Source of the DNA: Clostridia bacterium | GTDB lineage: Bacteria; Bacillota; Clostridia; Oscillospirales; Acutalibacteraceae | NCBI GenBank assembly: GCA_017531385.1 | Contig: JAFXLD010000028.1 | Location: forward strand, 1-64,000 | Direction: 5' to 3' | DNA: 64,000 nucleotides | Position numbers and translations under genes: made by a program | Shown here: positions 1 through 8,514 of the stretch, one piece after another | Layout: every line of letters starts with the position of its first letter | Position numbering within the stretch: the first letter of the stretch is position 1 | The notes under the pieces: generated by a model | Seen by the model: the letters and a program-made list of their open reading frames with translations, nothing else | Databases searched by the model: none | Told to the model about the DNA's origin: nothing

Positions 1-190
1 TAAACAATAATTTATCTGAGAGTGAGGAGTTAGAAGTTAGGAGTTAGGAGTGTCGGAAGTGCTACGCACTTGTTCCGCTACGCTCTATATAATACAAATG
101 GGGTAAGGGGCAAAGCCCCTTCATAAACTCCTCACTCCTCATTCCTCACTCATCACTGAACAATAATTTAGCTCCGCTAAATTATTGTTT
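1..190. repeat. Composite palindromic intergenic element, copy A
   Basis: The element is bounded by AAACAATAATTTA and its complement TAAATTATTGTTT. Inside, a left arm of tandem GAGTTAGGAGT-like units is complementary to a right arm of ACTCCTCACTCC-like units, around a core that starts TGTCGGAAG and holds small hairpins (AAGTGCTACGCACTT, GGGGCAAAGCCCC). The right cap is itself a hairpin (TAAATTATTGTT with loop GCTCCGC). It overlaps the stop codon of the ABC transporter gene at 182. It may extend left of the window. Related copies lie at 28091, 48966 and 51271. Confidence 0.8.
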
Positions 191-1984
191 GTACTTTTCT
201 GCCTGTAATTTAAACATATACGCATACTTTCCGTCAAGAGCCATAAGCTCTTCGTGGGTACCGCTTTCGACTATCTCGCCTTTTTCGAGCATATAGATAA
301 CGTCTGCCATAACTGTTGTGGAAAGTCTGTGCGAAATAAATATAACGGTTTTGTTGTTTGCTGCCCTTGTCATTGCCTCATTGAGTGCATATTCACTCAT
401 TGGGTCAAGGTTTGCAGAAGGCTCATCAAGAATAGCAAAGGGACAGTTCTTATAGAATGTTCTTGCGATTGCAACTTTCTGAGCTTCACCGCCTGAAAGA
501 GAAAGTCCACTGTCGTCAAATTCTCTCAGAAGTACGGTATCAGTACCTTTTTTAAGATCTTTTTCAAAACCGCTTTCGGAAAGTGCGGCAAAGACTTTTT
601 CTTCGTCGTGAGTGTCACTCATTGCAACATTTTCACCGACAGAGGCTCCGAAGAGTGAAAAATCCTGAAATACTGCGGCAAAATTGTCGTGATATGCCTT
701 TGTGTCCCATTCTTTGATGTTTCTTCCGCCGACAGTTATACTGCCGTCGGTCACATCATAAAGTCTGAGAAGCAGGTTTGTCAGAGTTGTCTTGCCTGCA
801 CCGTTATAACCGACAAGAGCTATTTTCTGATAAGGCTTTATTTCAAGATTTATGTTTTTGAGTGTAGGAGTGTCATTACCGGGATATGTAAAGCTGACAT
901 TTTCAAGCCTTATTGATTGTGGCTTTTCAAGAATTTCGGTATGTGTACCGCCTTTGATTTTCTCATCAGCACTCATAAATTTCTTGAATTTATTGACATA
1001 CAGGCTGTTTTCTCTGAATCCTATTGCAAACCACGAAGTCAGGAAGAACATTCTGTCACCGATATTGATGGCACCGTTGAATGATGCGGCAAATTCACCC
1101 ATATCAAGGTCGCCAACAACGATTGCCTTATAGCCGAGATAAAGTGTCACACCAAGATAAAGCAGAAGTGTGAACGGCACACTTTCATGACAGAAATAGA
1201 GTTTCCACTGTTTTTTCAGATAGGGTGTGATTGTAAAAAGACGGTCCTTTATGTTCTGATTATAACGTCTCTCAGTCATTTCACCTGCAGGGTTGAGTCT
1301 TATTTCCTTTGCATAGTCCTGAAGATAGAAAACACGCCAGAAATAGAGATTTTTTCTGTCAAGTGGTGTCATGGCTTCAGTTCTCTCAACATTGACTTTC
1401 GCAACAAACCTGCCGAAAGGAAGCATTATGAGTATGCAGACAACAACAAAGATAAGGCACACGGGGTCAATTGATGCGACTATACCTGTTATTGTACTGA
1501 TTGCAATGATATTTGTAAAGAGTGTTGTTGTATCATGAACGATCGCCTCTATTCTTTCACCCATTGTATTCATGGCAAGAACAAAATCATTATAGAATTT
1601 GGGGTCATCATAGGATGCCAGATCCATTCTCGATGCCTTTTCGTAAATCTGTTCATAGAGTTTCTTATTGAGTTTTTCTTTCTGCACAGGCAGAAGAACT
1701 TCATAGAAAACGGTATTTCCGAGATTGCCGAGAACAACAAGTCCTGCAAAAATTCCGCAGGCAACAAAAACTCTGTAAAGGTCTGTACCCGATGCAATAA
1801 CATCAATTATGTATTTCAGAATGACAACATTTGAAAGAACCCAGGGCAATTCCGTCATCGCATCAAAAAGAACGGTAAAAATGATTATCAGAGGGGAATT
1901 TCTGAGAATGAATTTCAGCATAAACATATAGTTTGAGAAATTCTCTCTCTTTTGGAGAAGCTTTTCTTTACTGATTTTCTTCAT
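182..1984 (-). CDS. ABC transporter, fused permease/ATPase, second half of a heterodimer
   Basis: A 600-residue ABC exporter half: a membrane domain over about residues 1-330, then an ATPase domain with Walker A GYNGAGKTT (about residue 390), signature LSGGE (about 495) and Walker B LDEPSANLD (about 518). The start is ATG 1984, with GGAGG 8-9 bases upstream; a longer open frame to 2281 only reads through the upstream gene. It overlaps the preceding ABC gene by 17 bases, so the two are probably translationally coupled and form a heterodimeric exporter. Both halves keep the glutamate after Walker B. The substrate cannot be read from sequence; drugs, peptides or lipids are possible. The stop codon lies in repeat copy A. 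Confidence 0.9.
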   Translation of the reverse strand: MKKISKEKLLQKRENFSNYMFMLKFILRNSPLIIIFTVLFDAMTELPWVLSNVVILKYIIDVIASGTDLYRVFVACGIFAGLVVLGNLGNTVFYEVLLPVQKEKLNKKLYEQIYEKASRMDLASYDDPKFYNDFVLAMNTMGERIEAIVHDTTTLFTNIIAISTITGIVASIDPVCLIFVVVCILIMLPFGRFVAKVNVERTEAMTPLDRKNLYFWRVFYLQDYAKEIRLNPAGEMTERRYNQNIKDRLFTITPYLKKQWKLYFCHESVPFTLLLYLGVTLYLGYKAIVVGDLDMGEFAASFNGAINIGDRMFFLTSWFAIGFRENSLYVNKFKKFMSADEKIKGGTHTEILEKPQSIRLENVSFTYPGNDTPTLKNINLEIKPYQKIALVGYNGAGKTTLTNLLLRLYDVTDGSITVGGRNIKEWDTKAYHDNFAAVFQDFSLFGASVGENVAMSDTHDEEKVFAALSESGFEKDLKKGTDTVLLREFDDSGLSLSGGEAQKVAIARTFYKNCPFAILDEPSANLDPMSEYALNEAMTRAANNKTVIFISHRLSTTVMADVIYMLEKGEIVESGTHEELMALDGKYAYMFKLQAEKYKQ

Positions 1985-3800
1985 CGGAATCACCCTCCTC
2001 TCTGTAGCCCGAAGCCTGAAGTGTGAACATTTCGCAGTATTCTCCGCCTTTTTCCATAAGCTGATGATGGTTACCCGTTTCAATAAGCTTACCCTCTCGG
2101 AAAACGAGTATTCTGTCTGCATTTGCAGCACTTGAAAGACGGTGGGAAATATAAAGAACGGTTTTGTCCTTTGTACCTTCTGCCAGTGCATCGTACATCT
2201 TTGACTCTGCAACGGGGTCAAGGGCAGAAGAAGGCTCATCAAGGACAGCCACATCAAAATTCTTTGCAAAAAGTCTTGCAATGGCTAATTTCTGCGTTTC
2301 ACCGCCCGAAAGTGAAGCCCCTTCATCGTCAAATTCCTTTGTAAGAAGTGTGTTCACTCTCTCGGGAAGAGTTGCGATTTTATTCATAACACCGCTCTGT
2401 GTAAGGGCTTTTTCAGCAAGAGGAATGTTATTTTCATCAGTTTCCTGCATCAGAACATTCTCTGCAACGGTCATTGCAAAGATACGGTAATCCTGAAAAA
2501 CACTTGCAAAACGCTCTCTGTAAGACAGCAGATTATATTCTTTTATGTTTTTTCCGTTGTAAAGAATTTCACCCTCGGTGACATCGTAAAGTCGCATGAT
2601 AAGTTTTGAAAGAGTTGTCTTGCCTGCACCGTTATGACCGACCACGGCAACAGTTTCACCCTTATTAATTTTGAATGATATGTTTTCAAGAGTTTTTTCG
2701 TCTTTACCGGGATAAGAGAATGAAACATTTTTGAATTCGAGTGTTTCCATTTCCTCGGTATCAATACCGCCGTCAACGATTTTCGGTTCATATGCAAGAA
2801 ACTCACGGAGACTCTGCACCCACAGACAATGCTTCTGCTGCATTGTGAAATAACGTGCAAAGTTATTGATTTTATAACGGCACTGCAGGATAGCTGAAAC
2901 AAGCACGGAAAAATCCGACACGGGAAGATTTTCGAGTGCCACAAGACGGTAACAACCGTAACCGAAACCGCCTGCAACGGGAATCACATCACCGAAAAAG
3001 TCGCTGAGAATTTCAAGCACGGCAACACGGATTCCGTATTTTTTTATGAGTTTTATGTTCTTGTCAATGGCATCGCTGAAACGCTTTTTAAGAACGGTAA
3101 AAATGTCTGTAGTCTTGATTTCCTTTGCAAAATCCTTGAGAAGAACTGTTCTTCTGACATATTCTTTCTGTCTTTCATATGGTGTTGTCTCTTTTTCTTT
3201 TTTGAATTCTTCTTTGTTCTTGAGAACTCTGAAAATCATAACAAACACGGGACAGATGATGAAAATTATCATCACAGGGTCAATGGACATAAGGTATGAA
3301 ACCATAACAATAAGGCTTATAAGTGAGCCGATAACCCATGATGTGCCGCCAACAATTCTTTTGAAGCCGTGTTTTTCCACAACCCATGTTGCACGGTTGT
3401 ATTTATCGAAAAATTCAGGGTTTTCATAGCAACCCAGTTCCACCTGCTGAGCTTTTTTGAAAATCATTTCGTTTATGTAGCCTTCGCACTTGATTTCAAA
3501 ACGGATTCTTCCGTAGAAATTTGTATAGTATCCCATCATATCAACAAAAATCTTGCCGATAACCATAAGCACAATCTTTATGACAAGCTCTTTGAAAGTG
3601 CCGTTACCCTCGATAACAGACAACGCAGTTTTAAGAAAAAACACGCTGAAAACAAGAGAGTAATAGACATTTTCAATTATGTTTGAAACATACAGACTTA
3701 TCATCTCAAAAGGCGCACTTTTAAGACCGCATTTAAGTATGAATAAAGTATTTTTTATCACATGAGCCTTTTCTTTAGGCTCTTTTTTCTGTTTTGACAT
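1968..3800 (-). CDS. ABC transporter, fused permease/ATPase, first half of a heterodimer
   Basis: A 610-residue ABC exporter half with about six membrane segments in the first 330 residues, then an ATPase domain: Walker A GHNGAGKTT (about residue 387), signature LSGGE (about 496), Walker B LDEPSSALD (about 520). ATG 3800 follows AAAGGAG. It is the promoter-proximal gene of the pair. The nearest clear promoter is at 4173-4201, and a short leader frame and terminator lie between that promoter and this gene, so expression may depend on terminator read-through, as in the BmrCD/LmrCD class of multidrug exporters (comparison from known families; the regulation here is inference). Confidence 0.9.
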   Translation of the reverse strand: MSKQKKEPKEKAHVIKNTLFILKCGLKSAPFEMISLYVSNIIENVYYSLVFSVFFLKTALSVIEGNGTFKELVIKIVLMVIGKIFVDMMGYYTNFYGRIRFEIKCEGYINEMIFKKAQQVELGCYENPEFFDKYNRATWVVEKHGFKRIVGGTSWVIGSLISLIVMVSYLMSIDPVMIIFIICPVFVMIFRVLKNKEEFKKEKETTPYERQKEYVRRTVLLKDFAKEIKTTDIFTVLKKRFSDAIDKNIKLIKKYGIRVAVLEILSDFFGDVIPVAGGFGYGCYRLVALENLPVSDFSVLVSAILQCRYKINNFARYFTMQQKHCLWVQSLREFLAYEPKIVDGGIDTEEMETLEFKNVSFSYPGKDEKTLENISFKINKGETVAVVGHNGAGKTTLSKLIMRLYDVTEGEILYNGKNIKEYNLLSYRERFASVFQDYRIFAMTVAENVLMQETDENNIPLAEKALTQSGVMNKIATLPERVNTLLTKEFDDEGASLSGGETQKLAIARLFAKNFDVAVLDEPSSALDPVAESKMYDALAEGTKDKTVLYISHRLSSAANADRILVFREGKLIETGNHHQLMEKGGEYCEMFTLQASGYREEGDSDEENQ

Positions 3801-3832
3801 ACTTTTCTCCTTTCAGCAAATCAGAATTTGTC

Positions 3833-3979
3833 GATATCTTCATCGTAGGGGCTGCCATTGGCAGTCCGGCACGATAGTGCAAATGCCGTAGGCATTTTTC
3901 ATAGAAAAACCAACATATACAACGGCTATAGCCGTTCTGCTTCGCAGCGGACGACCAATGGTCGCCCCTACGAGATATC
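3833..3979. repeat. REP/MITE-like palindromic element
   Basis: Outer inverted repeats: GATATC and CGTAGGGGC at the left match GCCCCTACG and GATATC at the right, followed inward by imperfect complements around CCATTGGCAGTCCG and CGGACGACCAATGG. Nested hairpins (AATGCCGTAGGCATT, ACGGCTATAGCCGT, CTGCTTCGCAG) fill the centre. No coding potential is seen. Its core differs from the AT-capped elements elsewhere in the window, so it is a second repeat family. It sits between the ABC gene start and the leader terminator. Confidence 0.75.
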
Positions 3980-4017
3980 AATAAATCCGTTCTGTAAATT
4001 ATTTTTATTTTTTTGAA

Positions 4018-4048
4018 AACAAAAATTGCCCCGGCACCAAGCCGAGGC
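4018..4048 (-). terminator. Intrinsic terminator or attenuator of the ABC leader
   Basis: On the minus strand GCCTCGGC, loop TTGGT, GCCGGGGC is followed by AATTTTTG. It lies 17 bases beyond the stop of the 20-codon frame and about 220 bases before the ABC exporter genes, so it would end a leader transcript of about 150 bases unless antiterminated. Confidence 0.75.
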
Positions 4049-4064
4049 AGAAATATCCGTAATT

Positions 4065-4127
4065 TTATCGGGAAACGGACAGAATGCTTTCAGCTTTGTT
4101 TGTTATTTCAATCATCATATTAAACAC
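4065..4127 (-). CDS. Short leader frame (20 codons) before the ABC exporter
   Basis: A minus-strand frame starts at GTG 4127, with AAAGGAG ending 9 bases upstream, and stops at TAA 4065. The product would be MFNMMIEITNKAESILSVSR. An ATG at 4136 is in frame but abuts the Shine-Dalgarno. It lies between a consensus promoter (4173-4201) and an intrinsic terminator (4018-4048), the layout of a leader peptide controlling a downstream exporter. It could instead be a free microprotein or the body of a small RNA. No family is recognised, and coding is not proven for so short a frame. Confidence 0.45.
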   Translation of the reverse strand: MFNMMIEITNKAESILSVSR

Positions 4128-4172
4128 TTTGTCCATCTCCTTTCATATAAATTTAATTTTCATAACGGAATG

Positions 4173-4201
4173 AGTATATCACAGCAAAAAAAGCTTGTCA
4201 A
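4173..4201 (-). promoter_or_regulatory. Sigma-A type promoter of the ABC leader
   Basis: On the minus strand TTGACA (4201-4196), a 17-base spacer, then TATACT (4178-4173). This is near consensus and should start transcription about 30 bases before the leader Shine-Dalgarno. Confidence 0.8.
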
Positions 4202-4229
4202 GAAAATTTTTCCGTTTTATGTTTTTTGC

Positions 4230-4265
4230 AAAAAAACTTCCCCTATGCGGAGCACATAGAGGAAG
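4230..4265 (-). terminator. Intrinsic terminator of the Ig-like secreted protein gene
   Basis: On the minus strand CTTCCTCTATG and CATAGGGGAAG pair around a short loop, followed by seven T residues. It lies about 40 bases past the stop at 4307. Confidence 0.75.
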
Positions 4266-4306
4266 AAAATATTTCTATTTTTTTATGTGAAAATATGAAA
4301 ACTCCT

Positions 4307-5872
4307 TCAGTTTGCGGGAGCAAACATTCCGAAAATTGTTTTGAAAATGTTGATATACTTTTCAAACAAATTACGAAGGAATTCTATAAATCTGCTGAAG
4401 ATTGAACTTGAACCGGCATTGCCGCTGCCGCTGTTATCGTCATTGTCAACACTATCATCAGCTTCGCCGACGATTTTTGCCTTTACTGTAAGTGAAAAGT
4501 CAGGCATTGTGAATTTTACACTTGATGTGGATTCATCTGCAACCACATTTTCGGGTGTAAATTCATTTCCGTTTTCATCGTAGAATACCCAACCTGCGAA
4601 CTGATTACCAAGGGTGTGATTTACCATTGCGGTTTCGCCGTATCTGTAATCGTAAGCACCGCAGTTGATACAATTGATTTTCCATGTAAGATTCAGTTCC
4701 ATGTTTTCTCTTACAGCATCATTAACCTTATATGTATCGTTTTCAACAGGATTGTAAACAGCCTTAAGGTTATATGTACCACTCTTTTCGGGACGCCATG
4801 TAAATCTTTCCTGATATTTGATATCCTCAATTACAAGCTCGTCGTCTACATATAAATCATATGTACCTCTTGGCTTCTTTGTGTAATCACCTGTTGAGAT
4901 CATATACTCATCGTTACCGTATGCGGTAATAGAGGGTGTTACCTCAAGTGGCTCAATAATAAGTTTGAAAGTCAGCCAACCAGATGAATAACTATTATCT
5001 TCAGGTGAAATTCTTGCACTATATTCATATTCACCCAATACTGACGAGTCAATTGTTGACGGACTGATGTTAAGAACAGAAAATTCACCGCAGTTTGCCG
5101 TAAGGCTTTCAATATACGGAGCCAAAACATTAAGATTAAGCTCAGAATTGATAGGCATTCTTATTTCGGGTGTAATAGCATTGCCGTTTTCATCGACAAA
5201 ACAAGTTACAATTTGTACTGTTTCAACGGTTACGTAAACATCAACGGTAACGGGGTTATAATCATTATTAGTTGCCGTCCACTTTGCTGTATATGTTCCA
5301 CTTTCATTGACTTTTGTTGACAGAGTTGTTGCCCAGCCCCATGTGCCTAACGCTGTAATATCATTTCCGTTTGCATCAACAACTTTACCGCCGGAAAGTG
5401 TTGATGTTGCGAGAATTTGACCACCGATCTCTATCGTTGAAGCAACAGGTGCTTCTGCAAGAGTTGCTACAGCTTCAGCCTTTACTCTAATTGCAGGCCA
5501 TGTTCCTGTATATGTACTGTTACTGCTTCTGAACGTAGCTGTACAGGTATAGTTTGCATCAGTAGGGACAAATTTAAGGTAAACTTCATAAGATTCAGAT
5601 GCGGTTGGTGCTAGAGTTGCATTATAAACTGTAAAATATCCAGGAACTTGTGTTCCATCGTACCAAACTTCTCCACCTGATATCGTTAAATCCCCTAAAG
5701 TTTGCCCATAATTAATTTCAGAAGGTGAAACAGACGGTGCAACAATTTCTATATTTGTCCTTGTGAGTTTTATCGGGGCTGCAGCTGAGGCAAACAAAGA
5801 TGTAAATGACATTATCATAAGCACGGCTAAAAATACCGATAATAATTTTTTTGATTTATTCAAATTAAACAC
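4307..5872 (-). CDS. Secreted protein with tandem Ig-like segments and hydrophobic C-terminal tail
   Basis: 521 residues. An N-terminal signal peptide (lysines then LLSVFLAVLMIMSF, probable cleavage near ASA-AAP at about residue 32) is followed by repeated beta-rich segments of Ig-like/MBG character, suggested by recurring patterns such as TYTGTWPAIRV, SGTYTAKWTA and SGTYNLKAVY. A linker with DDSVDNDDNSGSG precedes a tail of about 30 residues with the pattern FIEFLRNLFEKYINIF, an amphipathic helix seen in other secreted proteins of this window. There is no LPXTG motif and no dockerin. It is probably surface-retained; ligand unknown. It stands alone, with its own terminator. Confidence 0.7.
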   Translation of the reverse strand: MFNLNKSKKLLSVFLAVLMIMSFTSLFASAAAPIKLTRTNIEIVAPSVSPSEINYGQTLGDLTISGGEVWYDGTQVPGYFTVYNATLAPTASESYEVYLKFVPTDANYTCTATFRSSNSTYTGTWPAIRVKAEAVATLAEAPVASTIEIGGQILATSTLSGGKVVDANGNDITALGTWGWATTLSTKVNESGTYTAKWTATNNDYNPVTVDVYVTVETVQIVTCFVDENGNAITPEIRMPINSELNLNVLAPYIESLTANCGEFSVLNISPSTIDSSVLGEYEYSARISPEDNSYSSGWLTFKLIIEPLEVTPSITAYGNDEYMISTGDYTKKPRGTYDLYVDDELVIEDIKYQERFTWRPEKSGTYNLKAVYNPVENDTYKVNDAVRENMELNLTWKINCINCGAYDYRYGETAMVNHTLGNQFAGWVFYDENGNEFTPENVVADESTSSVKFTMPDFSLTVKAKIVGEADDSVDNDDNSGSGNAGSSSIFSRFIEFLRNLFEKYINIFKTIFGMFAPAN

Positions 5873-6065
5873 TCCTTACAAAATATAGTAGAACTTCTTT
5901 GTCTGAATAATTTCAAGCGGACAGATAAAACGGTATGACGAAGTTCAGAAAACATATCTTTTATAAGTCCGCCGTGCTTACAATGCCATTGGTATCACCA
6001 CTTATTGTAAATTTTGAATTCATAATAACACACATTTTACTAATTGTCAATAATATTTATTCAAG

Positions 6066-6102
6066 ATAAGTATTTACAAGCATAAGTATTATATGATACA
6101 AT
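6066..6102 (+). promoter_or_regulatory. Promoter and possible PadR operator
   Basis: TTACAA (6074-6079), 17 bases, TACAAT (6097-6102). The 9-mer ATAAGTATT occurs at 6066-6074 and 6082-6090, 16 bases apart, over the -35 and spacer. This is a plausible autoregulatory site for the PadR protein encoded next, but no binding evidence exists. Confidence 0.5.
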
Positions 6103-6131
6103 TATTTCACGATCGGGAAAAAGGTGAAAAT

Positions 6132-6488
6132 ATGGGACAGTCACAGGATAATTTTAAGCGAGGTACGGCGGAATTGCTTATTCTGCATCTTTTGCAGGAC
6201 GGCGATCTTTACGGTTATGAAATAACAAAGGCATTCAAGGAAAAGAGTGACGGCGAATACACAATGGCAGAGGCAGCACTTTATCTTGTGCTGTACCGTC
6301 TTGTGAATGCAGGGTACGTTTCTGACTATGAAGAGTTGGTCGGTGCAAGAAGAAGACGGCGGTATTACCACATAGAAGAAGCAGGCAGAAAGTATTACAA
6401 GGAAATTTTGCAGGAGTATTTAACGGTTACAAAATCAATAGCACGTATTTTAGATCTCAGGAGTGATTGCAATGATAATGAAGAATGA
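6132..6488 (+). CDS. PadR-family transcriptional regulator
   Basis: 118 residues, start ATG 6132 after AAAGGTG. The sequence shows the PadR winged-helix core: GTAELLILHLLQDGDLYGYEI, then a recognition region around LYLVLYRLVNAGYV and a wing containing GARRRRRYYHI. PadR proteins repress stress, drug-efflux or membrane-protein genes and usually control their own operon. Its gene overlaps the next by 17 bases. Direct repeats in the promoter are candidate operator sites. The effector is unknown. Confidence 0.88.
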   Translation: MGQSQDNFKRGTAELLILHLLQDGDLYGYEITKAFKEKSDGEYTMAEAALYLVLYRLVNAGYVSDYEELVGARRRRRYYHIEEAGRKYYKEILQEYLTVTKSIARILDLRSDCNDNEE

Positions 6489-6885
6489 AATAAATGAATA
6501 CATAAAAAATATAAAAAAACAGCTTCTTTACGGAACAAAGGAGTCAAGACTGTTCCTTAATGAGCTGAAACAAAATATTCTCGATTATGCTGATGAAAAC
6601 AAAAATGCAGATATGTCTGAAATCAGGCAGCAATTCGGCACGGAAGAGGAAGTTGCAACAATATTTTTTGAGCAATACAGCAAAGAGGATATTAAAAAGA
6701 AACTGCGAATCAGAAATGTGATTGTCGCTTGTGTGGTAGCTGTTGCATTGATTTTCATAGGATGCATCATCTACGAAACAATTAAAAATAAAAACTCTGA
6801 TGCTGCTTATCTTATTGTGCATGATGCTCAAGAAAATGATACTTCACCCGAAGATGATGAAAATTTAACCTCACTTGCCGAATGA
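6472..6885 (+). CDS. PadR-partner membrane protein (HAAS/DUF1700-like)
   Basis: 137 residues from ATG 6472, 8 bases after AGGAG (a GTG at 6463 overlaps the ribosome site). The N-terminal helical half (FLNELKQNILDYADEN, then EIRQQFGTEEEVA) resembles the small HAAS/DUF1700 domain that accompanies PadR regulators. One membrane helix follows (VIVACVVAVALIFIGCIIY, about residues 84-103), then a short acidic tail. In this family the protein is thought to sense or sequester the PadR partner at the membrane; that role is inferred here from family and operon only. Confidence 0.7.
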   Translation: MIMKNEINEYIKNIKKQLLYGTKESRLFLNELKQNILDYADENKNADMSEIRQQFGTEEEVATIFFEQYSKEDIKKKLRIRNVIVACVVAVALIFIGCIIYETIKNKNSDAAYLIVHDAQENDTSPEDDENLTSLAE

Positions 6886-6897
6886 GAATATCTCAGT

Positions 6898-6920
6898 CCC
6901 TGCAATATGCAGGGATTTTT
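6898..6920 (+). terminator. Terminator of the PadR operon
   Basis: CCCTGCAATATGCAGGG (6898-6914) forms a hairpin followed by ATTTTT. Confidence 0.8.
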
Positions 6921-6959
6921 CAATTCGCAATTTTTAGCGGTGCGATAAATTATTGTTTC
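6921..6959. repeat. Remnant of a composite palindromic element
   Basis: CAATTCGCAATT followed by a cap containing GCGATAAATTATTGTTT matches the arm type of copies C and D joined to a right cap. The core and the left half are missing, so this looks like a deleted copy lying between the PadR terminator and the glyS promoter. Confidence 0.55.
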
Positions 6960-6963
6960 TCTC

Positions 6964-6992
6964 TTGACAATTCATTAACAATGTTTTAAAAT
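6964..6992 (+). promoter_or_regulatory. glyS promoter
   Basis: TTGACA (6964-6969), 17 bases, TAAAAT (6987-6992), about 35 bases before the glyS ribosome site. The leader is too short for a T-box, unlike alaS. Confidence 0.8.
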
Positions 6993-7026
6993 AATAAATT
7001 GTATTGTTATGTGTGGAGGTAAAAAT

Positions 7027-8406
7027 ATGCAGAACACTGAAAAAACAATGGAAAAAATTGTTGCCCTTTGCAAAGGCAGAGGTTTTATTTTCGCAGGCAG
7101 TGATATCTACGGCGGTCTTGCCAACACATGGGACTACGGCCCTCTCGGTGCAAGACTTAAGAATAATGTAAAAGACACATGGAGAAAGAGATTCATTCAG
7201 GAAAGAAAAAACAGCTACGAAGTTGATGCCGATATTCTCATGCATCCCAGAGTATGGGAAGCAAGCGGTCACGTTGCATCTTTCTCCGACCCTCTTCTTG
7301 ACTGTAAAGAATGCAAAATGCGTCACAGAGCAGACAACCTCATTGACGATTTTGACGAAAATGCTCATGCAGACGGCATGACAAAGGAAGAAATGTTCCA
7401 GTACATCAAGGATCATTCTATCCCCTGTCCCAACTGCGGTAAGCACAATTTCACAGACATCAGAGAATTCAACCTCATGTTCCAGACATTCAGAGGTGTT
7501 ACAAACAACAGCAAGAGCGTTATTTATCTGCGTCCCGAAAATGCTCAGGGTGAATACGTAAACTATCTCAATGTTCAGAGAACAATGAGAGCTAAGCTCC
7601 CCTTCAGCATCGGTCAGATAGGTAAAGCTTTCAGAAACGAAATCACACCCGGTAACTTCACATTCAGAACAATTGAGTTCGAGCAGATGGAGTTCCAGAC
7701 ATTCTGTAAGGAAGGCACAGACACAGACCTTTATGATTACTTCAAAAACTACGGTATGAAGTATTATCAGGATCTCGGCATTCCCGCAGACCATCTTCGT
7801 TTCCACGATCACGAAAAGCTCGCTCACTATGCAAAGGCTGCTTGTGACATCGAATTCCTTTTCCCGTTTGGTTGGGGTGAAATCAACGGTACTCACAACA
7901 GAACAAACTTCGACCTTACAAGACATCAGGAATACAGCGGAACCAAGATGGATTATCTTGATCCCGAAACAAACGAAAGATATATTCCTTTCATCATCGA
8001 GTCAACATACGGTCTTGACAGAACCGTGCTTGCTCTTCTTTGCGAAGCTTACGACGAAGAAGTTATCGATGCTGAAAAGAACGACACAAGAGTTGTGCTT
8101 CATCTCAGCCCTGCAATCGCTCCCTACAAGGCAGCAGTTCTTCCCCTTTCAAAGAAGCTTTCAGACAAGGCTCTTGAAGTTTATGAGAAACTTTCAAAGA
8201 GCTTCATGGTTGATTTCGATGAAACAGGTTCAATCGGTAAGAGATACCGCCGTGAAGACGAAATCGGCACACCTTTCTGTATCACATATGACTTCGACAG
8301 TGAAACAGACGGCTGCGTAACAGTCCGTGACAGAGACACAATGGAACAGGTAAGACTTCCCATTGATGAGCTTGAAGCATACATCGCTGAAAAAATTGCA
8401 TTTTAA
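7027..8406 (+). CDS. glyS: Glycyl-tRNA synthetase, single-chain type
   Basis: 459 residues; charges tRNA-Gly in the cytoplasm. The start is ATG 7027, 7 bases after GGAGG. Class II motifs are visible: [12 protein letters not shown] (about residue 169), [17 protein letters not shown] (about 200) and a motif 3 region, [15 protein letters not shown] (about 325). Two cysteine pairs, CKEC (about 92) and CPNC (about 135), fit the zinc or insertion module of the archaeal/eukaryotic-like alpha2 enzyme common in Firmicutes. The length is normal. It is monocistronic, with its own promoter and a strong terminator. Confidence 0.96.
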   Translation: MQNTEKTMEKIVALCKGRGFIFAGSDIYGGLANTWDYGPLGARLKNNVKDTWRKRFIQERKNSYEVDADILMHPRVWEASGHVASFSDPLLDCKECKMRHRADNLIDDFDENAHADGMTKEEMFQYIKDHSIPCPNCGKHNFTDIREFNLMFQTFRGVTNNSKSVIYLRPENAQGEYVNYLNVQRTMRAKLPFSIGQIGKAFRNEITPGNFTFRTIEFEQMEFQTFCKEGTDTDLYDYFKNYGMKYYQDLGIPADHLRFHDHEKLAHYAKAACDIEFLFPFGWGEINGTHNRTNFDLTRHQEYSGTKMDYLDPETNERYIPFIIESTYGLDRTVLALLCEAYDEEVIDAEKNDTRVVLHLSPAIAPYKAAVLPLSKKLSDKALEVYEKLSKSFMVDFDETGSIGKRYRREDEIGTPFCITYDFDSETDGCVTVRDRDTMEQVRLPIDELEAYIAEKIAF

Positions 8407-8414
8407 TAAAATTT

Positions 8415-8444
8415 GTACGGTACTTCGGTGCCGTACTTTTTTTT
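8415..8444 (+). terminator. glyS terminator
   Basis: GTACGGTAC, loop TTCG, GTGCCGTAC, then eight T residues. Confidence 0.9.
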
Positions 8445-8452
8445 ATTTGATG

Positions 8453-8481
8453 TAGACAACTGTAATTTTATGGTGTATAAT
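8453..8481 (+). promoter_or_regulatory. GH5 gene promoter
   Basis: TAGACA (8453-8458), 17 bases, TATAAT (8476-8481); ribosome site GGAGG and ATG 8515 follow. Confidence 0.75.
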
Positions 8482-8514
8482 AAATTTGTAAAAAATTAAC
8501 GGAGGTACTTTTTT

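Noticed and set aside
1985..2281. Longer N-terminus for the second ABC transporter
   Set aside because: The extension overlaps the ATPase domain of the upstream ABC gene, has no family similarity, and the ribosome site points to ATG 1984.
6934..7926. A 330-codon open frame on the minus strand opposite glyS
   Set aside because: It lies fully inside glyS, is rich in Cys, Val and Ser as expected from antisense reading of this codon usage, and has no ribosome site or domain.
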